DNA of 9,058 bases from Chthonomonadaceae bacterium (GCA_025355115.1 JANXLO010000704.1:1-9058); one strand, 5' to 3'; counted from the first letter of the stretch, positions 1-6,649 are shown. The notes: generated by a model not told the origin, from the sequence alone. Numbers and translations: made by a program.

Positions 1-425
1 TGCTCCAGGATGACCGTGCCAGAAGCGGCAAAATTCCCCAGAGTTCTCGTGCCTATCGCCCTCTCGAAAGCAGAAATGATCTCGGGCGGAAAGCCGTGTG
101 GATACGTCGGGAAAGGCTGGGACAGCACCACTCCCGCCATCTCCCAATGGCCCGTGATCGTGTCCTTGCCCGGAGAGGCCTCGCGCATTTTTCCAAAGCC
201 GCCGAGCGACACGGATATGGGAGGCACACCATCGATGGCGTTGATGTTTCCAAGCCCCATCCTTCCCATGTTCGGCAGGCTCAGCCCTCCAACCGCCGCA
301 GCCGTATGAGCCAGCGTATTGCTTCCCGCATCTCCGTAGAGGCCAGCGTCCGGCAACTCTCCAGCCCCCACGCCATCCAACACCACAATAATCACTCGCT
401 CGATCATTTTTATTTCATCCGCCAT
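1..425 (-). CDS. deoB: Phosphopentomutase DeoB, N-terminal part (runs off left edge)
   Basis: Cytosolic phosphopentomutase interconverts ribose 1-phosphate and ribose 5-phosphate (and the deoxy forms), feeding nucleoside-derived pentose into central metabolism. About 141 residues are visible; family members have roughly 390-410, so the C-terminal two thirds lie outside the window. The alkaline-phosphatase-superfamily metal site is seen in [17 protein letters not shown] (metal-binding Asp17). [12 protein letters not shown] follows, then [12 protein letters not shown], then [12 protein letters not shown] at about residues 87-98, the segment holding the phosphorylated catalytic Thr in characterised DeoB proteins. 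Two in-frame ATGs are possible: 425 (used here) and 407, which gives a protein 6 residues shorter. Both have weak Shine-Dalgarno matches and family lengths do not decide. The gene is divergent from the small ORF at 651. Identification is from memory of the family motifs and is firm; only the start is uncertain. Confidence 0.93.
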   Translation of the reverse strand, partial: MADEIKMIERVIIVVLDGVGAGELPDAGLYGDAGSNTLAHTAAAVGGLSLPNMGRMGLGNINAIDGVPPISVSLGGFGKMREASPGKDTITGHWEMAGVVLSQPFPTYPHGFPPEIISAFERAIGTRTLGNFAASGTVILE

Positions 426-569
426 TTCCAGCCTAGCCTCTCACGAAAGCGCGGGGAGGCAAGTCCGCAGAAATCAGCTGCAGTCTGCTGTCATTCTCGG
501 TGTCCGTTCGCCTCGAAGGGCGAGGTTTCCTCCGCACACAACAACACCAACCCCGAAGAGGCGCTTCTC

Positions 570-597
570 TTGACGCGCAACGCACAGAGGGTTTATT
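570..597 (+). promoter_or_regulatory. Candidate sigma-70-type promoter for the small ORF
   Basis: TTGACG at 570-575 matches five of six -35 positions. TTTATT at 592-597 matches four of six -10 positions, with a 16-nt spacer. It points at the ORF starting at 651 and would give a leader of about 45 nt containing the tandem repeat at 602-632. It is supported by sequence only; the organism's promoter consensus is unknown. Confidence 0.4.
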
Positions 598-601
598 CGC
601 T

Positions 602-632
602 GCGATAGCGAAAGGTGTCGATTAGCGACAGG
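602..632 (+). repeat. Imperfect tandem repeat in the leader of the small ORF
   Basis: GCGATAGCGAAAGG (602-615) is followed by TCGATTAGCGACAGG (618-632), a near-copy two bases later. Each unit overlaps a short inverted repeat: CGCT/AGCG at 598-610 with a 5-nt loop, and TGTCG/CGACA at 616-630 with a 5-nt loop. The block ends just before the AGGAG ribosome binding site at 637-641. It could form two small hairpins in the mRNA, or be a two-site operator. It could also be chance. Confidence 0.4.
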
Positions 633-650
633 ACCGAGGAGAACCCGAGA

Positions 651-905
651 ATGAGAAAAGTGAGGGAAGCCGGAAAGGCGTCCATCGGCGGCGGCAGAAG
701 CGCGTCGTCCAGCGGGGGAGTATACTATCATCTGCTGCAGGAGGAGTACGAGCAGATGCTGGCCGATCCAGACTGCGACAAGGCCCTTTTCGAAGCGGAG
801 GCGGTGGAGATTCTTGAGAAGAAGCGCATCGAGCAGGAGCTGGTGTACAAAGTTCGCGAGGATGTCGTCCGGCAAGCGGGGTTGCGTCACTGGATCGACA
901 TGTAA
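651..905 (+). CDS. Small hypothetical protein, 84 residues
   Basis: I do not recognise this protein. The ATG at 651 is chosen because AGGAG at 637-641 lies 9 nt upstream; an in-frame GTG at 615 would add 12 residues but has no better ribosome binding site. The product has a basic, Gly/Ser-rich N terminus (about residues 1-23). From YYHLLQEEYEQ onwards it is strongly charged and probably helical, rich in Glu, Lys and Arg, ending in GLRHWIDM. It has one Cys, no signal peptide and no membrane segment, so it is probably cytosolic. It is the only plus-strand gene in the window, divergent from deoB and convergent with the AfsR-like gene, whose stop is 79 nt away. A promoter-like sequence and a tandem repeat precede it. 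The shape would fit a small DNA- or protein-binding accessory factor, but nothing shows this. Confidence 0.6.
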   Translation: MRKVREAGKASIGGGRSASSSGGVYYHLLQEEYEQMLADPDCDKALFEAEAVEILEKKRIEQELVYKVREDVVRQAGLRHWIDM

Positions 906-984
906 GGGATTATCTGAGACGTCGGAAACGGCAACCTGCTGTGTGCATAATCGATGCGTAAAGGGAGTGCGGAATGAGGGCTCC

Positions 985-3900
985 TCACTGCTGCAAAGCT
1001 AAAAGGACAGCACTTTCGAGAGATAGTGCCTGTCCCACGGCGAATGCTCTGTAGTACTCCGCCTCATCGAGAACGGAAAGGGAGAATGTTATGCACTTTT
1101 CCAGCAGCCGGATCGAGGTGGGAACCCGCGGACATTTCAGCAGAATTCTGGCGTTGGCGGCGGCTCCCAGCAGGATGGCAGCGTGCAGGCTCAGTGCGGC
1201 GCGGCTCCCCTCGGATGATCTGGCCTGTGAAATTGCATTCAGCACGAAGCCTTCGATGCCGATAATCATATAAGCTCGATTGCCAAGATCACGCCACAAG
1301 GTCAGAGCTTCTCGGCGGATGAACCTCGCATTCGCGTAGTCTCTTCTGTTCTCCAGCACGCCTGCCAGACAGTGCGAGCAGATGGCGATTCCGCCTTTGT
1401 CCCCGGCGTCACGCATGATTTGCAGACTTTCCCTGTGGAGACGCTCAGCCAGGACATACTCATTCCTGAGCTCCGCCATACCCCCCAAATTCGAGAGGGC
1501 GATGGCGGACGTGATGGAGTCCTCATTCAGGCGAGCGACTTCAAGTCCTTCTTCCCACACACTGGTAGCGGCCTCCTCCATATCGAGTTCGGCCAGAACA
1601 TTTCCAAGGTTTATCAGGCCAATTGCCAATAAGAGCGGGAGATTCTGTGTGCGGGCGAGCGCCACCGACTCCTCAAGAAGGGACTTCGCCTCCTCGAACT
1701 GCCCCAGGTCGGTGGCTATCGCTCCTGTGCGCTCAAGGGCGGCAATGGTGCCCCGGCTATTGTCGAGGGAACGCCAAATGACGAGGCTTGAACTAAGCAG
1801 GCGATACGCTTCCGGCAAGTCTCCCTGCAGCCATGAAAGTGTGCCAATGCATCCTGCCATGTGGGCCTGCTCTTCAGTGGGTTCGGATGAGTCGAGCGCA
1901 TCCAACGCCCGTTGGCACCAATCCCGTCCCTCTCGGTAGTAGCCCCGAAAGACCCAGAAATTCCTGAGCGCAAGACAGATTTGAACAGCGATGAGAGGCG
2001 CCATGCCCTCCTGCAAAGCCCAATGCAGCGCCTCCCGCATATTATCGTGCTCTGCGTCCAAGCGCAGGAGCGCCATTCGCTGCCCCCCGCCTCCACGGTG
2101 CGCGGTTTGATTTATGGCGAATGCCACGAAGCTGGATGCATGGAGACCGCGTACGCTCTCCCTCTCACCGCTCGCCTCGAGGTGCTCCAGCGCGTGGTGG
2201 CGGATCGACTCAAGCAGCCGGTATCGGTTGTTCTCACCGCCCGCCTCCACCTGCACTAGCGACTGCTCTACTAGACCGCTGAGGAGATCGAGGACATCAG
2301 TGGAAGTGATCTCAAGCGACGGATCGGCGCTGTCCGTCCCGCTGGCAAGCGCGTCACCTGTGATTGCAACAGTTGGATCCGCGCATATCAATTCCGCCAT
2401 TTCCAATGCCCAGCCGCCTGAGAAGACCGATAGCCTGTTGAGAAACTTCTGCGCCTTCGGAGCAAGGAGGCTATAAGACCAGTCGAGTGAGGCGCGCAGC
2501 GTCTGGTGATGCGGAACTCCTGTTTTTCTAGCGGTCGCGAGCAGCTTGAAGCGATCTTGCAGCCGTTCTAGAATTTGCTGCGGCGCGAGAGTATGGATTC
2601 TGGCGGCCGCCAGCTCTATAGCAAGGGGAATCCCGTCCAAGTGCGAACAGATGGACGCGACGGCGGCACCGTTCTCAGCTGTCAGGCGAAATGAGGAGGA
2701 GACGGCCTGCGCCCGCTGGACGAACAGATGAATCGCGGAGTATGCCATTAAAGCGGAAATCGTGCCCTTGTCTATCTTCAGCGCCCCTGGATGTGAGGCC
2801 ACCTGAAGACCGGGAGTCTCGAGCGGAGCGACCGGATAGGTCACTTCGCCCGGTATCCCGAGCGCATGCCTGCTGGTGACCAGTATACGCAGAGAGCGGC
2901 AGGAACGCAGAAGCCGGAAGGTGAGAGCGCTGCACTCATCAAGAAGATGCTCGCAGTTGTCTAGAACGAGCAGATAGTCGTTAGTGCCGATAGCTGCTGC
3001 GACACTCTCCTCGATCGATTTCCCGCTCTCGTCCCGCACACCCATCTTCCGAACGACCTCTGTCGCAAGGGAGTGGGGGTCCGAAATAGAAGCTAGCTCG
3101 ACGAAACAGACCTCGCTGCTACATGCCCACTCTTCGGCGACCTGGATAGCTAGCCGCGTCTTGCCCACGCCCCCCGTGCCGAGCAGAGTGACCAGCGCAG
3201 CAGTCTCCAGGCAGGACTGAACTTCGCTTATCAGCTCTCCTCTGCCTATAAGTTGGGTGAGAGTTCTGGGAATTCGGCCGGTTGGGGCAGCGGAGTCGGA
3301 GGGAGGCTCCGGTGCGTCCATGATTTCGGAGGGGGATGGTTTTAGCGCGGTCGACTCGTCACCCTGCGTGACTGCGGCTCGGCCGGCCGCCTTCTTCGAC
3401 GCCAGCTCTCGAAGGCTCCTGTAGAGAACAGCAGTCTCTTCATCAGGCTCGGAGCTCATCTCCTCCGACAACAGCCGCCGCAGACTTCGATAGACCAGAA
3501 GCATCGCAGAGTAGTCACCCTGTTCGGTGAGATGACGCATCAGGGCGCGATGGGCCGATTCGCGATAGGGGTCTCTTTGAATCAGGAGCCGAAGATGGTG
3601 AATGGCTTTCGAGAGATCACCTGAACTGGCGGCATGCGTTGCCAGACTCTCTATTGCCTGAAGATACTGCTGCTCGAACTGCTGCCGCTCGTGCGAGACC
3701 CACGCCTCGTCGCAGCCCTCCAACAGTGGGCCTCGATAGAGATCTGCCGCCGCTTCGAGGGAGGCGGCATCCCCCCGCGCCGCGCCGCTCTGTAGCGCGA
3801 GGATGTCGATGTCCATGCCGGTGACGTCGAGCCTGAGTGATCGAGCAGTCGGAGCCTGCAGGCGACACGCTTCACTGCCCAGTGTCTGCCGCACCTTATA

Positions 3901-4134
3901 CAGAGTGCTTCTCAGGTTTGCCAGGGCATGTTCATCGGAGCTGTCGGGCCAGAGCATCGTCGCGATTTGGCTGCGCGAAATCTCTCTGCCGTTGCGCAGC
4001 GCCAGTATGGCGATAAGCCAGTGCTCTTTCAGCGAATGCAGCCACCGAACCGGCTCCCCATCGATCTCCATTTGAAACGGCCCGAGAAGGCGGATCCGAA
4101 TTTTGTGCGATCCACGTGCTGCTGTGGAATCCAT
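985..4134 (-). CDS. AfsR/SARP-family regulator: wHTH-BTAD-NB-ARC-TPR
   Basis: This 1049-residue protein looks like a cytosolic signal-integrating transcription regulator. A winged-helix DNA-binding domain spans about residues 11-105 (IRLLGPFQMEIDGEPVRW, ALANLRSTLYKVRQTLG). A bacterial transcriptional activator (BTAD) helical domain follows at about 108-245 (LYRGPLLEGC, RDPYRESAHRALMRHL). A low-complexity linker at about 246-288 leads into an NB-ARC/STAND ATPase: Walker A GTGGVGKT at 319-326, Walker B LLVLDNCEH at 388-396, RILVTSRHALGIPGE at 416-430 and GIPLAIELAAAR at 501-512. TPR-like helical repeats fill about 695-960. STAND proteins typically switch state on ATP binding after an effector meets the repeats; the effector here is unknown. 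The ATG at 4134 has only a weak ribosome binding site but sits just before the conserved domain. The gene is transcribed alone, behind the terminator at 4365-4395. Its targets cannot be read from the window. Confidence 0.9.
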   Translation of the reverse strand: MDSTAARGSHKIRIRLLGPFQMEIDGEPVRWLHSLKEHWLIAILALRNGREISRSQIATMLWPDSSDEHALANLRSTLYKVRQTLGSEACRLQAPTARSLRLDVTGMDIDILALQSGAARGDAASLEAAADLYRGPLLEGCDEAWVSHERQQFEQQYLQAIESLATHAASSGDLSKAIHHLRLLIQRDPYRESAHRALMRHLTEQGDYSAMLLVYRSLRRLLSEEMSSEPDEETAVLYRSLRELASKKAAGRAAVTQGDESTALKPSPSEIMDAPEPPSDSAAPTGRIPRTLTQLIGRGELISEVQSCLETAALVTLLGTGGVGKTRLAIQVAEEWACSSEVCFVELASISDPHSLATEVVRKMGVRDESGKSIEESVAAAIGTNDYLLVLDNCEHLLDECSALTFRLLRSCRSLRILVTSRHALGIPGEVTYPVAPLETPGLQVASHPGALKIDKGTISALMAYSAIHLFVQRAQAVSSSFRLTAENGAAVASICSHLDGIPLAIELAAARIHTLAPQQILERLQDRFKLLATARKTGVPHHQTLRASLDWSYSLLAPKAQKFLNRLSVFSGGWALEMAELICADPTVAITGDALASGTDSADPSLEITSTDVLDLLSGLVEQSLVQVEAGGENNRYRLLESIRHHALEHLEASGERESVRGLHASSFVAFAINQTAHRGGGGQRMALLRLDAEHDNMREALHWALQEGMAPLIAVQICLALRNFWVFRGYYREGRDWCQRALDALDSSEPTEEQAHMAGCIGTLSWLQGDLPEAYRLLSSSLVIWRSLDNSRGTIAALERTGAIATDLGQFEEAKSLLEESVALARTQNLPLLLAIGLINLGNVLAELDMEEAATSVWEEGLEVARLNEDSITSAIALSNLGGMAELRNEYVLAERLHRESLQIMRDAGDKGGIAICSHCLAGVLENRRDYANARFIRREALTLWRDLGNRAYMIIGIEGFVLNAISQARSSEGSRAALSLHAAILLGAAANARILLKCPRVPTSIRLLEKCITFSLSVLDEAEYYRAFAVGQALSLESAVLLALQQ

Positions 4135-4364
4135 CGTACTCAGCCCCTGCTCTCTAAAGCGTTCGCCTGTACGCCCTATGTTCTCCTGATGGCCCGGATA
4201 TTCCTCTCATTTCACAAACGGTTCTGCACAGAGTTGGGACAACCTGCCTGTTGCCTTTCGAAGCCAGATGAACCAGTCCCGCGTTTTAAGTTGGAAGCAA
4301 TCTCTTCGAATTCTGTTCGGCACAATCTTCAAAGTTTGAGGACACCTGCCAAATGACGGGCGGC
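4135..4364 (-). other. Leader/upstream region of the AfsR-like gene
   Basis: No gene is supported in this stretch between the PepSY terminator and the AfsR-like start. It must contain the regulator's promoter, but I see no hexamer pair good enough to name. Two items stand out. One is a perfect 5+1+5 palindrome, TCAAAGTTTGA, at 4329-4339. The other is a near-duplicate pair, GGACAACCTGCC (4237-4248) and GGACACCTGCC (4340-4350), with CCTGCC seen a third time at 4395-4400. Any of these could be operator sequence; none is proven. Confidence 0.3.
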
Positions 4365-4395
4365 AAAAAGCGGAGCTTGATTCTTCAAGCACCGC
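4365..4395 (-). terminator. Rho-independent terminator of the PepSY gene
   Basis: Read on the minus strand, GCGG-T-GCTTGA, loop AGAA, TCAAGC-T-CCGC forms a stem of ten base pairs with a single T-T mismatch (4370-4395). It is followed immediately by TTTTT (4369-4365). It begins 28 nt beyond the PepSY stop codon, the expected place. It separates the PepSY transcript from the AfsR-like gene. The geometry is textbook, though the U-tract is short. Confidence 0.8.
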
Positions 4396-4423
4396 CTGCC
4401 TGTAGTATCTATGATGCGAACGG

Positions 4424-4828
4424 CTACTTCTTTTCACCTGCTTCGGTGCTGGTTTTGTTGCTGGTCTTTTTCGCTTTACCGGTCTTCTTCGCGGCTGCAT
4501 CGGCCTTTTTCTCGGTGGCCTCCTCTTTGGGAGTGACGATCTCTTCCGAGCCGATCTTGCCTGTGCTCGCGTCAACCATCACTTCGTGCAGCTTCCCGTC
4601 AGCTTTAACAATGACGGCGTACTGCCATTTTTTGTCTTCGTTTTCGAGGGCTCTTTTGCCCTGAACTTTGCCGGTCTTGTACTTCTTCAGTACGATGGCA
4701 TCCGCCTGCGCGACGGTAATCTTGGTTTTCGGCGTCTGATCTGCATTCGCCGACGAGAGGCCGACTGCGGACAGGCCGAGAAGAGTAAAGCCTGCGACAG
4801 CGAGGCGGATAGTGCGAGTTTTGTTCAC
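4424..4828 (-). CDS. Small exported PepSY-domain protein
   Basis: The product is 134 residues from a GTG start at 4828. This start is chosen because AAGGAG lies 7 nt upstream and the signal peptide begins there; an upstream in-frame ATG at 4864 would add 12 residues and bury the signal. Residues 1-29 form a Sec signal peptide: basic MNKTRTIR, a hydrophobic stretch, and an AxA-type end at ANA before Asp30. Residues about 35-96 are PepSY-like (ITVAQADAIVLKKY, then a beta pattern WQYAVIVKADGKLHEVMVD and STGKI). The tail at 97-134 is low-complexity Lys/Ala/Glu/Thr and probably disordered. The protein should be periplasmic or cell-surface. PepSY domains are known as protease propeptide or inhibitory modules and as stand-alone secreted proteins; no protease partner is visible here. 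It lies downstream of the reductase but has its own candidate promoter and a terminator. Confidence 0.85.
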   Translation of the reverse strand: MNKTRTIRLAVAGFTLLGLSAVGLSSANADQTPKTKITVAQADAIVLKKYKTGKVQGKRALENEDKKWQYAVIVKADGKLHEVMVDASTGKIGSEEIVTPKEEATEKKADAAAKKTGKAKKTSNKTSTEAGEKK

Positions 4829-4833
4829 GAGAG

Positions 4834-4841
4834 TTCTCCTT
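4834..4841 (-). promoter_or_regulatory. Ribosome binding site fixing the PepSY GTG start
   Basis: Minus-strand AAGGAGAA lies 7 nt (counted from AGGAG) before GTG at 4828. It is the best Shine-Dalgarno match near this gene and decides the GTG over the upstream ATG at 4864. Confidence 0.75.
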
Positions 4842-4848
4842 CTGGGAC

Positions 4849-4882
4849 GCCCATAATACTCCATGGGCTATTCGAGGAGTAT
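4849..4882 (-). repeat. Two overlapping inverted repeats before the PepSY gene
   Basis: GCCCAT (4849-4854) pairs perfectly with ATGGGC (4863-4868) across an 8-nt loop. ATACTCC (4856-4862), which is that loop, pairs perfectly with GGAGTAT (4876-4882) across 13 nt. The two pairings compete for the same sequence. The outer arm at 4876-4882 overlaps the candidate -10 hexamer at 4878-4883. The first hairpin would lie near the 5' end of the mRNA. An operator or a 5' stabilising hairpin are both possible. Confidence 0.5.
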
Positions 4883-4905
4883 ACCCTTGTATTGCCCGCT
4901 CAAAG
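4878..4905 (-). promoter_or_regulatory. Candidate promoter of the PepSY gene
   Basis: The minus strand has TATACT at 4883-4878, five of six matches to a -10 element. The -35 is weak: CTTTGA at 4905-4900 with a 16-nt spacer, or TTGAGC at 4903-4898 with a spacer of only 14. Transcription would start near 4871 and give a leader of about 43 nt. Confidence 0.35.
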
Positions 4906-4924
4906 CTTAGAATTCGTTAAGAGG

Positions 4925-4961
4925 CCCGGCCCCTTCCCCGCGCAGGGAGAAGGGGGTCGGG
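4925..4961. repeat. GC-rich REP-like palindrome downstream of the reductase gene
   Basis: A long stem can form. CCCC-TTC-CCC (4930-4939) pairs with GGG-A-GAA-GGGG (4945-4955) across loop GCGCA with one bulged A. After bulged G4956 it extends through 4925-4929 with 4957-4961, allowing one G-T wobble. It lies 39 nt beyond the reductase stop. There is no U-tract on either side, so it is not a classic terminator. The style (CCTAACCCCC... CCCTTCTCCC on the minus strand) resembles dispersed intergenic palindromes common in several GC-rich phyla. Only one copy falls in this window, so repetitiveness is inferred. Confidence 0.5.
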
Positions 4962-4999
4962 GGGTTAGGCAGCGAGCGAAGCGAGCTGTTCTCGAACTT

Positions 5000-6643
5000 T
5001 CAGTCTGCGCCTGCGGGGGCGTGGGCACGGGGAGGCGGGGGTGTCCATGTTGGGTCGTCCTGTGCCAGGAGATGCAGCCCTAGGAACTCTGCCAGTTCGT
5101 CGTTGGTGTGGTTGTCGACGAATCTTCCGAACGTCTCGCCCTCGACTCGATTTGCGCGATAGGCTCGAAGGATGTTCTCCAGAGCAAACTTCACCTTGTC
5201 CGCGGGGACTTTGCGGCTGATGGGCCGGACGAACTTCGCGTCCGCACCGAGACGCCCGCCAAGGCACACGTCGTAAGCCTCTACCTGCTCGCCGGTGTTC
5301 AGTCGCGCCAGGCAGCCCTGCAGGCCGATGTCGCCGATATGGTGTTGGCCGCAGGAGTTTGGGCAGCCGTTGAGGTGGATTCGGATCGGCTCGTCCCAAA
5401 GCATTTCGCTCTCCAGGTAGCTTACGATCTCGCGGAGCCGCGCCTTAGTCTCCGTGATGGCGAGGTTGCAGAACTCGTTGCCAGTGCAGGAGACAGCACC
5501 TTTATGGAATTCGGAGACCTCCCAGTGCATTCCTGCATCGAGGATAGCCTGCTTCGCCTCGGACAGGTGCGCCTCATCAACGTTTGGGAATAGGAAGTTC
5601 TGCTGATTGGTAGTGCGGATATTGCCGGAGCAGAACTTGTCGGAGATGTCTGCGGCTGCCGCGAGCTGATCACCCGTCACCCGGCCCGTGATGACCGACA
5701 CACCGATCCAGTATTTGCCGTCCTGCTTCTGCTTATGAACCCCAAGATGATCCTGCTGCACCCGACCGACCGGCTCTGCCCAGGCGAGCGCGGGCTCCGG
5801 CTTCCAGCCCAGGCGCTCTGTCATGACCTGCAGGAACTTCTCGGCTCCCCAGTCTGCGACCAGAAACTTGAGACGGGCGTGGTTGCGGCGAGCACGGTAG
5901 CCGTCGTCTCGGAAGATCTCCGTCACGACCCGGCAAACGTCCAGCACCTGCTCGGGCTTGATGAAGACATCGAGCTGCTGCGCGAAGTGCGGCTGAGTGC
6001 TGAGCCCGCCGCCGACGCGCACCTGAAAGCCGATTTCCCATGCGCCGTTTACAAGCCGACGCACCGCCTGAATGCCCAGGTCGTTTATTTCGGGCTGATT
6101 GCAGTGGATTGCGCAGCCGGAGATCGAGATTTTGTACTTTCGCGGAAGGTCGGAGAACTCCTTGTTGCCTACGAAGTACTTCGTCACCTGCTCGACGATC
6201 TCGCGCGTGTCGTAGATCTCCTCGGGGTCGATGCCCGCGACCGGGCAACCGCAGACGTTGCGCGTGATGTCGCCGCAGGCGCCCGCAGTCGACAGGCCAG
6301 CTTCGTTCAGATGTGTGATCGCCGCAGGGAGGTCTCCGATGGTGAGCCAGTGAAACTGAAAATTCTGGCGCGTGGTGATGTCGGCGATGTTTCGGCCTCT
6401 GCCCTTCGCCACATCAGCCACAGCCCTCAGTTGCGTCGCGGACATATTTCCGCTGGGAATCCGCACTCGCATCATGAAGTGACCCTCGTTCGGCTGCTGC
6501 TGATAGATACCGTACCAGCGCATCCGCACGAAATCCTCCGGGTCGATGCTGGAGAAGCCCTGCTCCGCGTACCGCAGAACGTCCGGCCAAACATCCAGCC
6601 CATCCTTCGACTTCTTGATCGCCTCTACATCGGCTTTCGACAT
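5000..6643 (-). CDS. Ferredoxin-type siroheme nitrite/sulfite reductase (NirA/SirA family)
   Basis: A cytosolic six-electron reductase, 547 residues, of the size expected for the monomeric family. It reduces nitrite to ammonium or sulfite to sulfide with siroheme coupled to a [4Fe-4S] cluster; ferredoxin is the usual donor. The cluster ligands are visible as C386-TGNEF-C392 and C427-PNS-C431. The two pseudo-symmetric halves are clear: GHFMMRVRIPSG (54-65) to TTRQNFQFHW (90-99), and GKYWIGVSVITG (309-320) to RTTNQQNFLF (343-352). Substrate/siroheme-pocket basic residues include R92 and the R168-K-Y-K171 segment. K171 falls where plant and cyanobacterial nitrite reductases carry Asn, whereas sulfite reductases carry Lys, so sulfite is somewhat favoured. 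The N-terminal half keeps an extra CxxxC (C177, C181). The tail after residue 530 is Pro-rich. ATG at 6643 follows GAGGAG by 6 nt. The gene lies 97 nt behind the ABC permease, with its own candidate promoter. Confidence 0.93.
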   Translation of the reverse strand: MSKADVEAIKKSKDGLDVWPDVLRYAEQGFSSIDPEDFVRMRWYGIYQQQPNEGHFMMRVRIPSGNMSATQLRAVADVAKGRGRNIADITTRQNFQFHWLTIGDLPAAITHLNEAGLSTAGACGDITRNVCGCPVAGIDPEEIYDTREIVEQVTKYFVGNKEFSDLPRKYKISISGCAIHCNQPEINDLGIQAVRRLVNGAWEIGFQVRVGGGLSTQPHFAQQLDVFIKPEQVLDVCRVVTEIFRDDGYRARRNHARLKFLVADWGAEKFLQVMTERLGWKPEPALAWAEPVGRVQQDHLGVHKQKQDGKYWIGVSVITGRVTGDQLAAAADISDKFCSGNIRTTNQQNFLFPNVDEAHLSEAKQAILDAGMHWEVSEFHKGAVSCTGNEFCNLAITETKARLREIVSYLESEMLWDEPIRIHLNGCPNSCGQHHIGDIGLQGCLARLNTGEQVEAYDVCLGGRLGADAKFVRPISRKVPADKVKFALENILRAYRANRVEGETFGRFVDNHTNDELAEFLGLHLLAQDDPTWTPPPPRAHAPAGAD

Positions 6644-6649
6644 CGTTCT

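Noticed and set aside
511..525. CCTCG-AAGGG-CGAGG inverted repeat in the deoB upstream region
   Set aside because: It is a short 5-bp stem with no U-tract and no relation to a promoter element I can see; likely chance in GC-rich DNA.
474..890. Minus-strand ORF of 138 codons opposite the small ORF
   Set aside because: It has no good ribosome binding site and no recognisable domain, and it is antisense to the better-supported ORF at 651-905 with its AGGAG and promoter-like sequence.
906..984. Possible bidirectional terminator between the convergent small ORF and AfsR-like gene
   Set aside because: Only weak 4-bp pairings (such as GCAT/ATGC) are present and no T-run follows.
4207..4575. Minus-strand ORF rich in Arg, Lys and Pro overlapping the PepSY gene
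   Set aside because: The basic composition is a frame-shifted reading of the PepSY Lys/Ala tail, and it crosses the strong terminator at 4365-4395.
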